Assembly: GCF_018069565.1 (NCBI RefSeq)
Contig: NZ_JAGPNL010000006.1
Span: 1-64,000 of the forward strand
Reading direction: 5' to 3'
Origin: Streptomyces tagetis
GTDB lineage: Bacteria > Actinomycetota > Actinomycetes > Streptomycetales > Streptomycetaceae
DNA: 64,000 bases
Below the pieces are notes generated by a model, which saw only the letters and a list, made by a program, of their open reading frames with translations, was not told the DNA's origin and made no database searches. Positions 28,136 to 36,468 of this stretch are shown here, piece by piece. Every line of letters begins with the position of its first letter. The first letter of the stretch is position 1. Both the position numbers and the translations under genes were made by a program.

Positions 28136-29659
28136 GTGATCGGCTACCTCCGGGAGACGCGCGCCACGCCGCGCCGCACCGGGTCCGTGTCCGCGGCCGT
28201 CGCCGGGACCCTCGCCGCGCTCGTTCTCCTCCTGCTCCTCCCGGTGATCGTCCGACTGCCCTGGATCGGCGACCTCGGCATGCACGCGGCCACCGTGGAA
28301 CGCCTGCGCGGCGACCTCCGCCACCCCGGCAACCCGCTGGTCGACGCCGACACGCCGAGCCCGTACTACTCGCCGTGGACGCTGCTGCTCGGGTGTGTCG
28401 CCCGGGTGACGGGTCTGTCGGTCTTCATCGTCCTGCGGATGGGCGCCCTCGTGGCGCTCACGCTGCTGGTCACCGGCGTGTGGCGGTACGTCCGCACGCT
28501 GAGCCGGCACCCGGCGGCGCCCCCGCTCGCCCTGCTCTGCCTGGTGCTGCTGTGGGGCACGACCCTGTTCACCTGGAGCGGCTTCCTCGCCCTGGACTCC
28601 TTCGCACTGACCGTCGCCTACCCGAGCGTGCTGGCGCTCGGCCTCGCCCTCCACCTCTGGGCGTGGCTGCCCCGCGCGGTGGCGTCCGGCGGCTGGGGCA
28701 CGTGGATCGCGCTCGGGGTGCTGTGGGCGGTGATCCTGCTGGTCCACCAGTTCTCCGGCGTCGTCGCCTCGCTCGGCGCCCTGGCCACCGTGCTCGCCGC
28801 GCGGCCGGAGCGGCGCCGCCTGCTTCGGCCGGCCGTGGGCCTCGCGGCGGGGATGCTGGTGCTGTGGTGGTGGCCGTACTACGACTTCTTCGCGCTGGTC
28901 GGCGCCGAGGACGGGCTGGAGCCGGTGCACCGGGCGCTCTACCGGGACCTGCTCGGGCGGTACTGGCTGGTGCTGCTGGGCGTCGCCGCCCTCGGCGCCC
29001 GTTTCCGGCGGGTGCGGCGCGATCCGCTGGTGCTCTTCTTCGTGCTCGGCGTCGCCGTGTTCGCGGCGGGCGGGCTGACCGGGCACTGGTCGTGGGGGCG
29101 GGTGCTGCCGGCCGCGCTGATCCCGGCGCAGCTCGCGGCGGCCCTGGAGGCGCTGGAGCCGGCCCGGCCCAGGGTGCGCGCGGCCTGGGCGACGGCGCTG
29201 GCCGGCTCCCTGGCGGTGGGCGCGTGGGCGCAGGCGGGGACGGTCGGCCACGCCACCGGCCGGGCGGCGCTGCCCCGGGTGGTCGGCGCCGAGTACCGGC
29301 GGCCCTGGACCGGGTACCACTGGATCACGCCCTGGGTGCGGCGCGGGGACGTCGTCATGGCCCGCGTCGCGCCGTCGCGGCAGATCCCGGCGTACGGGGC
29401 GTACACCGTGGCACCCGGCTACCCCGACGTCTTCCTGGCGGACGCGGCGGACCGGGAGGCCGCCGTGGACCGGTACTTCGCGCCGGAGACCGCGGCGGAC
29501 GTGCGGCGGGAGACCGAGCGGCGGTACGGGGTGCGCTGGGTGGTGGACCGGGACGGGGCGCTCGGCATGGACGCCGAGTTGCGCGAGGTCGCCCGGGGCC
29601 CGCACGGACAGGTGCTCTACGCGGCGCCCGGCCCGGCCCGGCAGCGGCCCGGCGGGTAG
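28136..29659 (+). CDS. Polytopic GT-C-like membrane protein
   Basis: A 507-residue integral membrane protein with about ten hydrophobic helices. The first extracytoplasmic loop holds GDLGMHAATVERLRGDLRHP and DTPSPYYSPWTLLLG, in which the acidic residue after TM1 resembles the catalytic loop of GT-C glycosyltransferases using polyprenyl-phosphate sugars. A soluble C-terminal part (from about residue 395) is extracytoplasmic. The minus-strand gene at 38539-40080 is a clear paralogue (shared H-A-A-x-V-E-R-L and YYSP motifs), and both flank the teichoic-acid-type genes. I infer a role in sugar decoration of a wall polymer; the substrate is unknown. The start is GTG without Shine-Dalgarno. Confidence 0.75.
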   Translation: MIGYLRETRATPRRTGSVSAAVAGTLAALVLLLLLPVIVRLPWIGDLGMHAATVERLRGDLRHPGNPLVDADTPSPYYSPWTLLLGCVARVTGLSVFIVLRMGALVALTLLVTGVWRYVRTLSRHPAAPPLALLCLVLLWGTTLFTWSGFLALDSFALTVAYPSVLALGLALHLWAWLPRAVASGGWGTWIALGVLWAVILLVHQFSGVVASLGALATVLAARPERRRLLRPAVGLAAGMLVLWWWPYYDFFALVGAEDGLEPVHRALYRDLLGRYWLVLLGVAALGARFRRVRRDPLVLFFVLGVAVFAAGGLTGHWSWGRVLPAALIPAQLAAALEALEPARPRVRAAWATALAGSLAVGAWAQAGTVGHATGRAALPRVVGAEYRRPWTGYHWITPWVRRGDVVMARVAPSRQIPAYGAYTVAPGYPDVFLADAADREAAVDRYFAPETAADVRRETERRYGVRWVVDRDGALGMDAELREVARGPHGQVLYAAPGPARQRPGG

Positions 29660-29689
29660 GCCGGGCCCGGCCCGGAACCCGGGTCCCGC

Positions 29690-31351
29690 CTAGCGCAGGG
29701 CACTCGCCGCCAGGCGGGCCGCCTTGCGTACCCGCGGGGTGGCCAGGCGGCGGGCGACCGGGCGGAGCACCGCCGTCGCCCCCACCGGCCGCCAGCGAAG
29801 CTGGAGCCGGCCCGGGTCGTGGCCCTCGGGCTCCACGGTGACCTCGTGCGGGGCCGCGCCGCCCCGGTAGGGCACGCGGGCGGTACGGGCCGGGAAGTCC
29901 GGCGGCGCCAGCAGCACCCCCGTGTGCGTCTGGCCCTGGTGGCGCAGGCGCAGCACCGGGTGGCGCACCCCCTCGAAGCCCTGGAGGGGCAGCGGCACGA
30001 AGGCCGGGTCGAGCCGCACCCGCCCCTCGAACAGGCCCGGCCGCACCGGTGCGAGCCGGAACGGCAGCGCGAGGCGCCGGCGGCCGGGGGAGAGGTGCAG
30101 CACCGCCCGCTGCGGGCCGACCGGCAGCCGCCGGGCCGGGTCGTACGTGCGGACCGCCAGGTCGACCGAGGCGTCCGGGCCCTCCTCGACCGACGTGACC
30201 TCGTGGCGGAGCAGGGCGGCGAAGAAGGGGCAGGCGTCCGGTTCCAGCTCGGTCAGGTCCAGCTCGCGGCGGGCCTCCTCGGAGCCGGGCACCCCCTCGC
30301 CCCAGTAGGTCCGCCCGCTTCCCGGGTCCGGGGTCATCCGGCGCGGTCCCACGGCGTGGCCGAGCCCGCGTGCCGCCGTCCGCACCTCCTCCAGGCGCCG
30401 GTCGCGCAGCAGTTGGAGCACCACCCGTTCCGGACGGGGCAGCTTGGCGTACGCCCCCGGCGCGAGCGTGTCGAGGTAGGGGACGACGAGGTCCGCGAAG
30501 GACGCCAGCCACTCGTCGTCCCGGTAGGGCAGGTCTCCGGCGTACATGCGGAAGTCGTGCTTGAGGAACTTGTGGTCCTTGTCCTCCCGCAGCGCGGCGT
30601 GCCCGCTCTCGGCGAGGAAGGCGTCGATGAGCCGCTGCACGTGGACGCGGTCGCGGACGTTGTCCAGCTTGTGCCGCTGGTTGGAGATGGAGGCGGCGGC
30701 CCCGGTGGCGTACGGCTCGATGTACCAGCGGTAGACCGGCTCCGGGACGATGGTGAAGGTCTCGGCGAGGCAGTACGCCTGCGCGGAGAAGAGCTGGTCC
30801 TCGTAGTGGATGCCCTCGGGGAAGCGCAGGCCGTGCCGGTCCAGGAAGGCGCGGGAGTACATCTTGCTGGTCGCCAGGTGCTCGAAGAAGAGCCGCGGGT
30901 CGGCCTCGATCCCCTCCAGCGTGCGGCGTTCGGCGACGAGGTGGGGCATCCAGGTGGTGCGGTGCCCGCTGTCGACACGGACCCGGCGCACCGCGCCCAT
31001 GGCGAAGTCCAGCGCGCGTTCCCGGTGGGCGGCGAGCAGCACCTCCACCGCCCGCTCGGGCAGTTCGTCGTCGCTGTCGAGGAACATCAGGTACGGCGCC
31101 CGCGCGATCTCCATGGCCCGGTTGCGCGGGGCGCTGCACCCGCCGCTGTTCTCCTCCAGCCGCAGGTACACGATCCGCGGGTCGCGCGCCGCCAGCTCCC
31201 GCGCCACCCGCGGGGTCTCGTCCACCGAGTGGTCGTCGCTGATGACGATCTCGATGTTCGCGTGGGTCTGCCGGCGGACCGACTCCACCGCGCGCGGGAG
31301 CCGCCCGGCGTCGTTGTAGACGATGACCGTGACGGTGACGTCGGGAGTCAC
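29690..31351 (-). CDS. GT2 family glycosyltransferase
   Basis: A 553-residue cytoplasmic glycosyltransferase. The N-terminal GT-A domain (residues 1-230) starts VTPDVTVTVIVYNDAGRLPR, contains the nucleotide-binding ISDDHSVDETPRVA and an intact metal-binding LMFLDSDDELPERA. A central helical region follows, then a beta-rich C-terminal domain (from about residue 375) of unknown role. It starts at a GTG overlapping the stop of the upstream TagF-like gene by four bases (GTGA), so the two are co-translated. Domain content suggests a sugar or polyol-phosphate transferase in wall polymer synthesis. It is convergent with the GT-C-like gene. Confidence 0.85.
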   Translation of the reverse strand: MTPDVTVTVIVYNDAGRLPRAVESVRRQTHANIEIVISDDHSVDETPRVARELAARDPRIVYLRLEENSGGCSAPRNRAMEIARAPYLMFLDSDDELPERAVEVLLAAHRERALDFAMGAVRRVRVDSGHRTTWMPHLVAERRTLEGIEADPRLFFEHLATSKMYSRAFLDRHGLRFPEGIHYEDQLFSAQAYCLAETFTIVPEPVYRWYIEPYATGAAASISNQRHKLDNVRDRVHVQRLIDAFLAESGHAALREDKDHKFLKHDFRMYAGDLPYRDDEWLASFADLVVPYLDTLAPGAYAKLPRPERVVLQLLRDRRLEEVRTAARGLGHAVGPRRMTPDPGSGRTYWGEGVPGSEEARRELDLTELEPDACPFFAALLRHEVTSVEEGPDASVDLAVRTYDPARRLPVGPQRAVLHLSPGRRRLALPFRLAPVRPGLFEGRVRLDPAFVPLPLQGFEGVRHPVLRLRHQGQTHTGVLLAPPDFPARTARVPYRGGAAPHEVTVEPEGHDPGRLQLRWRPVGATAVLRPVARRLATPRVRKAARLAASALR

Positions 31352-33552
31352 GCGACCTCCTCGGGACGCGGGGCGGGGGTGCGGTCCGCGAGCGGGACCA
31401 CGGGCGGCAGGGACGCCTCGTCCTCGCCGAGGAAGACCCTGCGCACGACGCGCTCGGCGGCGTGGCCGTCGTCGAACTCGCAGAACCGGCGGCGGAAGGC
31501 GGCCCGCCGCTTCTCCGCGCGCTCGTCGCGCCAGGCGTCGCCGGCGAGCAGCTCGGTCAGCTCCTCCTGGGTGCGGGCCACCGGTCCGGGCGCCTCCGCC
31601 ATCAGGTCGAAGTAGACGCCGCGGGTGGTGCGGTACGTCTCCCAGTCGTCGGCGTGGATCACGATCGGCCGGTCGAGGTTGGCGTAGTCGAACATGATCG
31701 AGGAGTAGTCCGTGACCAGCGCGTCGGCGGCCAGGCACAGCTCCTCCACCGGGTCGTAGGAGGAGACGTCGATGACCCGGCCGGTGCGGCGCGGCCCGGT
31801 CGGCGGGAAGGCGGCGCCGTCGTGGAAGTAGTGGGCGCGCACCAGCAGGACGGTGCCCTCGCCGAGCCGGTCGGCGAGGGCGGCGAGGTCCAGGCGGGGC
31901 GTCCAGCCGGCCTCGTAGTCGCGGTGGGTGGGCGCGTAGAGGACCGCGCGGTGGCCGGGGGCGATGCCGAGCCGTTCGCGGGCGGCCCGGACCTCGTCGG
32001 CGCCGGCGGTGTGGAAGACGTCGTTGCGCGGGTAGCCGTGGTCGAGGGTGGTCCAGCGGGAGGGGTAGGCGCGCTGCCACATGCGGGTGGAGTGGCTGTT
32101 GGCGGAGACGCTGTAGTCCCACTTGTCGACGCGTTCCATCAGGGCGGCGAAGTCCAGTCCGCGGGCGGCGGCCGGGTAGGGCATCTGGTCCAGGCCCATC
32201 CGCTTGAGCGGGGTGCCGTGGTGGGTCTGGAGGTGGATCGCGTCCGGCCGTTTGACCACCGCGTCCGGGAAGTTGACGTTGTTGACGAGGTACCGGGCGC
32301 GGGCCAGCACCTGCCAGTAGCGCGGGGTGCCGGGGACGACGTGGTCGGTGCCGGGCGGCAGCAGGGCGGCGTTGTCGGCGGAGACCGTCCACACCGGGTG
32401 GATGTGCGGGGCGAGTTCGGCGAGCTTGGCGGCGACGGCGGCCGGGTTGCAGGCGACGCCGCGGGCCCAGTACGCGGAGAAGACGGCCAGGCGGGGGTCG
32501 ACGGGGCGGGCGAGGGCCCGGCGGTAGCCCTGGTCGCGGAGGCGGGCGACGGCGTGCCGCCTGCCGGTGCGCAGCGCCGAACGCACCTCGCGGCGGGCGC
32601 GGTTGGCCGACTGGAGCGCCCGGTACCTGGTGTACGCGCCCTCCTCCAGCAGGGAGCGGCGCACGCCCTCGAAGCCGGCCGGGTGCGTGTGGCCCTCGGG
32701 GCGGTGGCGCAGGGCGGCGGCGGAGGCCCGGCGGAAGAACTCCCGCGCGGCGCGTTCGGGCATCGTGGAACGGGCGAAGGTGCGCAGGCAGTCGCGGAGC
32801 ATCAGGTCGTAGACGGCGCCGTGGACGGCGGGCCGGCCGGCGGCGAGGCCGAGCAGCCGCTCGTACCGGTCGATCACGGCGCCGTGCCGTCCGGGCGGGA
32901 CGCCCGGGAGGCTCTCGGGGCGCAGACCGCGGTCCTCCAGTGCCGGGTGGGGCAGGCAGGCGACCCGGTCGGCGAGGAGTAACGCGGCCTGGGCGGCGAA
33001 CTCCTCGTCGTCGGTGGTCAGCACCTCCTCGTGGGCCCGCCAGAAGGCGGCGCGCACGGCACGGTTGCCGAGCAGCGGGCTCAGCGCCAGCAGCGGCACG
33101 CAGGTGTCCAGGGTGAGGGCGGCGCGGCCGGCGCGGGCGAGGCGGGGGCCGTCCGGGGAGGGCAGCCCGGTCGCCCGCCAGGTGCTGTGGACGTGGTCGA
33201 ACAGGAGGACGTCCACCGGGTCCGGGAGGCCCGCGGCGCGCTCGGCGACCGCGTGGGGTCCGCCGGGAGGCAGGCCGTCCTTGGCGTGGACGAAGTGCAG
33301 CCACCGTCCCGTCGCCCGTGCCGCCCCGGCCGCGCGGGCCGCCGCGTCGCCGGTGCCCTCCGGCAGCGGCAGCACCGTGAAGGCGGGGGCGTGTTCCTCG
33401 GCGGCCTCCCGGGCCCAGTCGCCGACCGCCGCGACGATCACCTCGGTGCCGGGCAGGGGGTGGGCGTCCAGGGAGCCGAGGAGTGCGGGCAGGTGGTCCT
33501 GGACGTTGTCGCCGTGTACGACGACGCTCAGTACGGGTGGCTCGGGACTCAC
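31348..33552 (-). CDS. TagF-like CDP-glycerol glycerophosphotransferase with degenerate GT2 domain (paralogue 1)
   Basis: A 734-residue protein. Residues 1-200 have the GT-A fold (LSVVVHGDNVQDHLPALLGS), but where the paralogues have FLDSDD or FLDGDD this one has FVHAKDG, so the metal-binding DxD is lost. The C-terminal half (about 350-715) is a TagF-type CDP-glycerol:poly(glycerophosphate) transferase with intact motifs: THHGTPLKRMG (His445), LLVRAHYFHDG and LVTDYSSIMFDYANLDRPIV. GTG 33552 has GAAGGAG 7 bases upstream. Codon 191 is TTA (32982-32980), the only TTA I find in any annotated gene, so translation may depend on the bldA tRNA. It is co-translated with the GT2 gene downstream. Confidence 0.88.
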   Translation of the reverse strand: MSPEPPVLSVVVHGDNVQDHLPALLGSLDAHPLPGTEVIVAAVGDWAREAAEEHAPAFTVLPLPEGTGDAAARAAGAARATGRWLHFVHAKDGLPPGGPHAVAERAAGLPDPVDVLLFDHVHSTWRATGLPSPDGPRLARAGRAALTLDTCVPLLALSPLLGNRAVRAAFWRAHEEVLTTDDEEFAAQAALLLADRVACLPHPALEDRGLRPESLPGVPPGRHGAVIDRYERLLGLAAGRPAVHGAVYDLMLRDCLRTFARSTMPERAAREFFRRASAAALRHRPEGHTHPAGFEGVRRSLLEEGAYTRYRALQSANRARREVRSALRTGRRHAVARLRDQGYRRALARPVDPRLAVFSAYWARGVACNPAAVAAKLAELAPHIHPVWTVSADNAALLPPGTDHVVPGTPRYWQVLARARYLVNNVNFPDAVVKRPDAIHLQTHHGTPLKRMGLDQMPYPAAARGLDFAALMERVDKWDYSVSANSHSTRMWQRAYPSRWTTLDHGYPRNDVFHTAGADEVRAARERLGIAPGHRAVLYAPTHRDYEAGWTPRLDLAALADRLGEGTVLLVRAHYFHDGAAFPPTGPRRTGRVIDVSSYDPVEELCLAADALVTDYSSIMFDYANLDRPIVIHADDWETYRTTRGVYFDLMAEAPGPVARTQEELTELLAGDAWRDERAEKRRAAFRRRFCEFDDGHAAERVVRRVFLGEDEASLPPVVPLADRTPAPRPEEVA
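32980..32982 (-). promoter_or_regulatory. TTA leucine codon (bldA-type control)
   Basis: In frame at codon 191 of paralogue 1, in the context Gln-Ala-Ala-Leu(TTA)-Leu-Leu-Ala-Asp. Streptomyces read TTA with the developmentally regulated bldA tRNA. All other TTA triplets I noticed inside genes here are out of frame. Confidence 0.75.
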
Positions 33553-33601
33553 GCGGGCTCCTTCGGTCCAACGCTCCGGCACTCCTGTTCGACCATGGTG
33601 T

Positions 33602-33613
33602 CACCGATCGGTG
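33602..33613. promoter_or_regulatory. 12-bp perfect palindrome upstream of TagF-like paralogue 1
   Basis: CACCGATCGGTG lies 49 bases upstream of the GTG start of paralogue 1, next to a relatively AT-rich stretch (33620-33680) that probably holds its promoter. Operator function is inferred from position. Confidence 0.4.
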
Positions 33614-33738
33614 GGAAAGGCTGCCTATGAGGGGACTGTTCGGATGCAAAAGGGTTTGAGTCGATGTGGAGTCATTTCCTCCGCTCGGACCGGGCCGGTC
33701 CGCGGGGCTCCGGCGGCCCCGCGGCGGCCCACGGGGGG

Positions 33739-34617
33739 TCAGGGCGAGGCGGTGGGGGCGGCCTTGGGTCTCGGTGCCGGCTTCGGTCGCGGAGCGGTGC
33801 GGTCCGGCCCGCCGGTGAAGCGTTCGTACTCCTTGAGGACGTCCTCCGTCGGCCCGTCCATGCGCAGTTCACCGTGCTCCAGCCAGAGCACCCGCTCGCA
33901 GGTGTCCCGGATCGACTTGTTGCTGTGGCTGACCAGGAACACCGTGCCCGCCCGCTCGCGCAGCTCCCGGATGCGTCGCTCGGACCGCTTCTGGAAGGAG
34001 CGGTCGCCGGTCGCCAGCGCCTCGTCGACGAGGAGCACGTCGTGGTCCTTGGCGGCGGCGATCGAGAAGCGCAGCCGGGCCGCCATGCCGGAGGAGTACG
34101 TGCGCATCGGCAGCGTGATGAAATCGCCCTTCTCGTTGATCCCGGAGAAGTCGACGATCTCCTGGTAGCCCTCCTTGACCTGCGCCCGGGACATGCCCAT
34201 CGCCAGCCCGCCGAGGTGGACGTTGCGCTCGCCGGTGAGGTCGTTCATCAGCGCCGCGTTGACGCCGAGCAGCGAGGGCCGGCCGTCGGTGTAGATGCGG
34301 CCCCGCTCCACCGGGAGCAGGCCGGCGACCGCCTTGAGCAGCGTCGACTTGCCGGAGCCGTTGGTGCCGATGAGGCCGATCGCCTCGCCCCGGTGGGCGA
34401 CGAAGGACACGTCGCGCACCGCGTGCACCCGGCGGACGCCGGACGCCTTCCCGGTCTTCGGGCGGCGCAGCATGCGGTGCAGGGCGGCGGTCGCCGAACC
34501 GCGTCCGGCGCCGGTGCCGCCCACGCGGTAGACGACGTCGATGCCGTCGACGACGACGGTGGGGACGGTGGGGACGGTGGGGACGCGTTCGCCGGTCCGC
34601 CCGGTGAGGTCAGCCAC
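33739..34617 (-). CDS. TagH-like ABC exporter ATP-binding protein
   Basis: A 292-residue ABC ATPase of the polysaccharide/teichoic-acid export branch. It shows Walker A GLIGTNGSGKST (residues 81-92), the signature YSSGMAARLRF, Walker B VLLVDEALATGD and the switch LVSHSNKSI. Such ATPases pair with a six-TM permease, encoded just upstream with an 8-base overlap, to flip lipid-linked wall polymer outward. The N-terminus carries three Pro-Thr-Val repeats from a 9-bp tandem repeat (GGTGGGGAC-type, about 34555-34585). The C-terminal ~25 residues are Pro/Lys/Ala-rich. Start is GTG. Confidence 0.9.
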   Translation of the reverse strand: MADLTGRTGERVPTVPTVPTVVVDGIDVVYRVGGTGAGRGSATAALHRMLRRPKTGKASGVRRVHAVRDVSFVAHRGEAIGLIGTNGSGKSTLLKAVAGLLPVERGRIYTDGRPSLLGVNAALMNDLTGERNVHLGGLAMGMSRAQVKEGYQEIVDFSGINEKGDFITLPMRTYSSGMAARLRFSIAAAKDHDVLLVDEALATGDRSFQKRSERRIRELRERAGTVFLVSHSNKSIRDTCERVLWLEHGELRMDGPTEDVLKEYERFTGGPDRTAPRPKPAPRPKAAPTASP

Positions 34618-35539
34618 GGCCGTAGGTCTCCTCTGCCTTCCAGAAGTAGAGGAAGCCGCCGATCCCGGCGAGCAGCGCCCAGCCGGTGGCGACGGCCCAC
34701 ACGTGCGGCGGCAGGTGGCTCCCGCCGAAGCTGTCGATCAGGGCGAAGCGCATCAGGTCGATGTAGACGGCGGCGGGGTTGGCCTGGAGCAGCGTGCCGA
34801 GCCAGGACGGCAGGTCGCTCTGGGCGCTCACCATGCGGTCGATGCTGAACATCACGCCCGAGGCGTACATCCAGGTGCGCAGCAGGAACGGCATGAGCTG
34901 GGCGATGTCGGGGATCTTCGCGCCCACCCGGGCCATGATCAGCGACACGCCCGCGTTGAAGACGAACTGGAGCACCAGTACCGGCGCGGCCAGCAGCCAG
35001 GAGGGCGCGGGCGGCACGCCGAAGGCGAGCAGGATCACCACCAGGGCGGCCATCGAGAAGAGCAACTGCTGCAACTGCTGGAGGCAGAAGGAGACGGGCA
35101 GCGCGGCGCGGGGGAAGTGCAGGGCCCGCACGAGCCCGAGGTTGCCGGAGATCGCCCGGGTGCCCGCCATGATCGAACTCTGCGTGAACGTCCACACGAA
35201 CACGCCGGTGACCAGGAACGGCACGTAGTCCGGCACGCCCCTCTTGGTCTGCATCAGCACGCCGAAGATCACGTAGTACACGGCCGCGTTGAGCAGCGGG
35301 GTCATCACCTGCCAGAGCTGGCCCAGCTTGGCCTGGCTGTACTGGGCGGTGAGCTTGGCGGTGGCGAAGGCGCCGATGAAGTGCCTGCGCGCCCACAGTT
35401 GGCGGACGTACGCGGACAGCGTGGGGCGGGCTCCGCTCACCGACAGACCGTGGCGGGCGGCGAGCGCCGCGAGGTCTTCGCCGGGGGCGCCGGCCGCCGG
35501 GGCCGGTGTGGGGGGCGGTGCGTCGAGGACCTGGCTCAC
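34610..35539 (-). CDS. TagG-like ABC-2 type export permease
   Basis: A 309-residue ABC-2 membrane protein with six TM helices, from the branch that exports teichoic acid or O-antigen-like polymers. Landmarks are AQYSQAKLGQLWQVMTPLLNAAVYYVIFG, divided by the first TM (about residues 70-100), and the LPSWLGTLLQANPAAVYIDL region near the C-terminus that is conserved in TagG/Wzm-like proteins. The first ~30 residues are a Pro/Ala-rich cytoplasmic tail. It starts at GTG 35539 and overlaps the ATPase gene. A palindromic operator candidate lies between this gene and the divergent TetR gene. Confidence 0.88.
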   Translation of the reverse strand: MSQVLDAPPPTPAPAAGAPGEDLAALAARHGLSVSGARPTLSAYVRQLWARRHFIGAFATAKLTAQYSQAKLGQLWQVMTPLLNAAVYYVIFGVLMQTKRGVPDYVPFLVTGVFVWTFTQSSIMAGTRAISGNLGLVRALHFPRAALPVSFCLQQLQQLLFSMAALVVILLAFGVPPAPSWLLAAPVLVLQFVFNAGVSLIMARVGAKIPDIAQLMPFLLRTWMYASGVMFSIDRMVSAQSDLPSWLGTLLQANPAAVYIDLMRFALIDSFGGSHLPPHVWAVATGWALLAGIGGFLYFWKAEETYGRG

Positions 35540-35644
35540 ATCCGCTGCTTTCGCTCGGGGAGTTCGGGGTGGGGACGACGTCGGGGCCGGCCGGCGGCGC
35601 GCGGTGTTTCCCCGCGGGTCGCCCGGTGTTCACGTCGGGACGGG

Positions 35645-35650
35645 ACCGTA
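35645..35650 (-). promoter_or_regulatory. Putative -10 of the TagGH-like operon
   Basis: On the minus strand TACGGT lies about 105 bases before the permease start and 6 bases downstream of the 14-bp palindrome. Confidence 0.3.
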
Positions 35651-35656
35651 TCGTCG

Positions 35657-35670
35657 CTACGCGAGCGTAG
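35657..35670. promoter_or_regulatory. 14-bp palindrome, candidate TetR operator
   Basis: CTACGC-GA-GCGTAG is a 6-bp inverted repeat with a 2-base centre, placed between the divergent TagG-like and TetR genes. It overlaps the expected -35 side of the TagG-like promoter and lies 44 bases before the TetR -10. Confidence 0.45.
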
Positions 35671-35713
35671 GGCGTGGGCACGTCGGGACGCAACCGTTCC
35701 GTCGACACGCCCC

Positions 35714-35719
35714 TATGCT
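35714..35719 (+). promoter_or_regulatory. Putative -10 of the TetR gene
   Basis: TATGCT is a near-consensus -10, 8 bases before ATG 35728; it predicts a leaderless or nearly leaderless message. Confidence 0.5.
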
Positions 35720-35727
35720 TGGCTCGC

Positions 35728-36354
35728 ATGACGACCAACGCCGACCAGCCGCAGCCGCCCCCGCGCCGCCGGGCCCCCGCCGGGGCGGCCGTGCTGCGGG
35801 AGGACGTGACGGAGGCCATCCGGGCGGCCGTCTTCGCGGAACTGGCGGCCGTCGGCTACGCGCGGATGTCCATCGAGGGGATCGCGCGCCGCGCCGGCGT
35901 CGGCAAGACCGCCGTGTACCGGCGCTGGCGCTCCAAGCTGCACCTGGTGCTCGACGTCGTCTCGGCGCTCGCCGTCGGCGGCCTGCCCGCGCCGGACACG
36001 GGCGCGCTGGAGAGCGACCTGCGCCTGCTCTACGAGGTGACGTCGCGCGCCCTGCGCCACCCCGTGGCCTCGCAGGTCATCCCGGACCTCCAGGCGGAGG
36101 CGGCCCGCAACCCCGAGATCGCCGAGGCGCTGGGCAGGACGCTGCGGGAGGGGCAGGACGGGGTGGCCAGCGCGATCCTGGAGTCGGCGGAGGACCGCGG
36201 CGAGGTCCGCCCCGGCCTCGACATGGACCTGGCCCTGGACCTGATCTCCGGACCGCTCTACTGGCGCTCGGTCGTCGTGCGCGGCCCGAAACCGCCCCCG
36301 GGGTACCTGGGGGCACTGGCGCGGGCCACGGCGGAGGGCCTCAAGGCCCTCTGA
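35728..36354 (+). CDS. TetR family transcriptional regulator
   Basis: A 208-residue repressor. The N-terminal helix-turn-helix reads YARMSIEGIARRAGVGKTAV followed by YRRWRSKLHLV (residues about 49-80). The C-terminal ligand domain resembles the TetR_C type with SQVIPDLQAEAARNPEIAEAL and ISGPLYWRSVV. ATG 35728 fits both the conserved N-terminus and the -10 spacing. It is divergent from the TagGH-like exporter; the 14-bp palindrome in between is the likely binding site, so control of the exporter, its own gene, or both is inferred. The inducer is unknown. Confidence 0.9.
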   Translation: MTTNADQPQPPPRRRAPAGAAVLREDVTEAIRAAVFAELAAVGYARMSIEGIARRAGVGKTAVYRRWRSKLHLVLDVVSALAVGGLPAPDTGALESDLRLLYEVTSRALRHPVASQVIPDLQAEAARNPEIAEALGRTLREGQDGVASAILESAEDRGEVRPGLDMDLALDLISGPLYWRSVVVRGPKPPPGYLGALARATAEGLKAL

Positions 36355-36430
36355 GCGGCGCGCGGGCGGCTCGGCCGCACCAGTGTGCCCCGCGCGCGTG
36401 CCGCGTGTTCCCGGGCGGACCGCCCGTGGC

Positions 36431-36468
36431 GCGTGAGCGCCGCACGGACGGCGGACGGCGCTCTACGC
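36431..36468. terminator. Bidirectional terminator between tetR and galE
   Basis: GAGCGCCG (36435-36442) pairs with CGGCGCTC (36456-36463), extended by GCGT/ACGC outside a one-base bulge. It lies between the convergent TetR and galE genes and overlaps the galE stop codon. Confidence 0.5.

Noticed and set aside
31352..33649. Extension of the GT2 frame into one giant glycosyltransferase
   Set aside because: The extra part is an out-of-frame shadow of TagF-like paralogue 1. The GTGA overlap at 31348-31351 gives the true start. The same reasoning rejects the upstream extension of the membrane protein at 40222.
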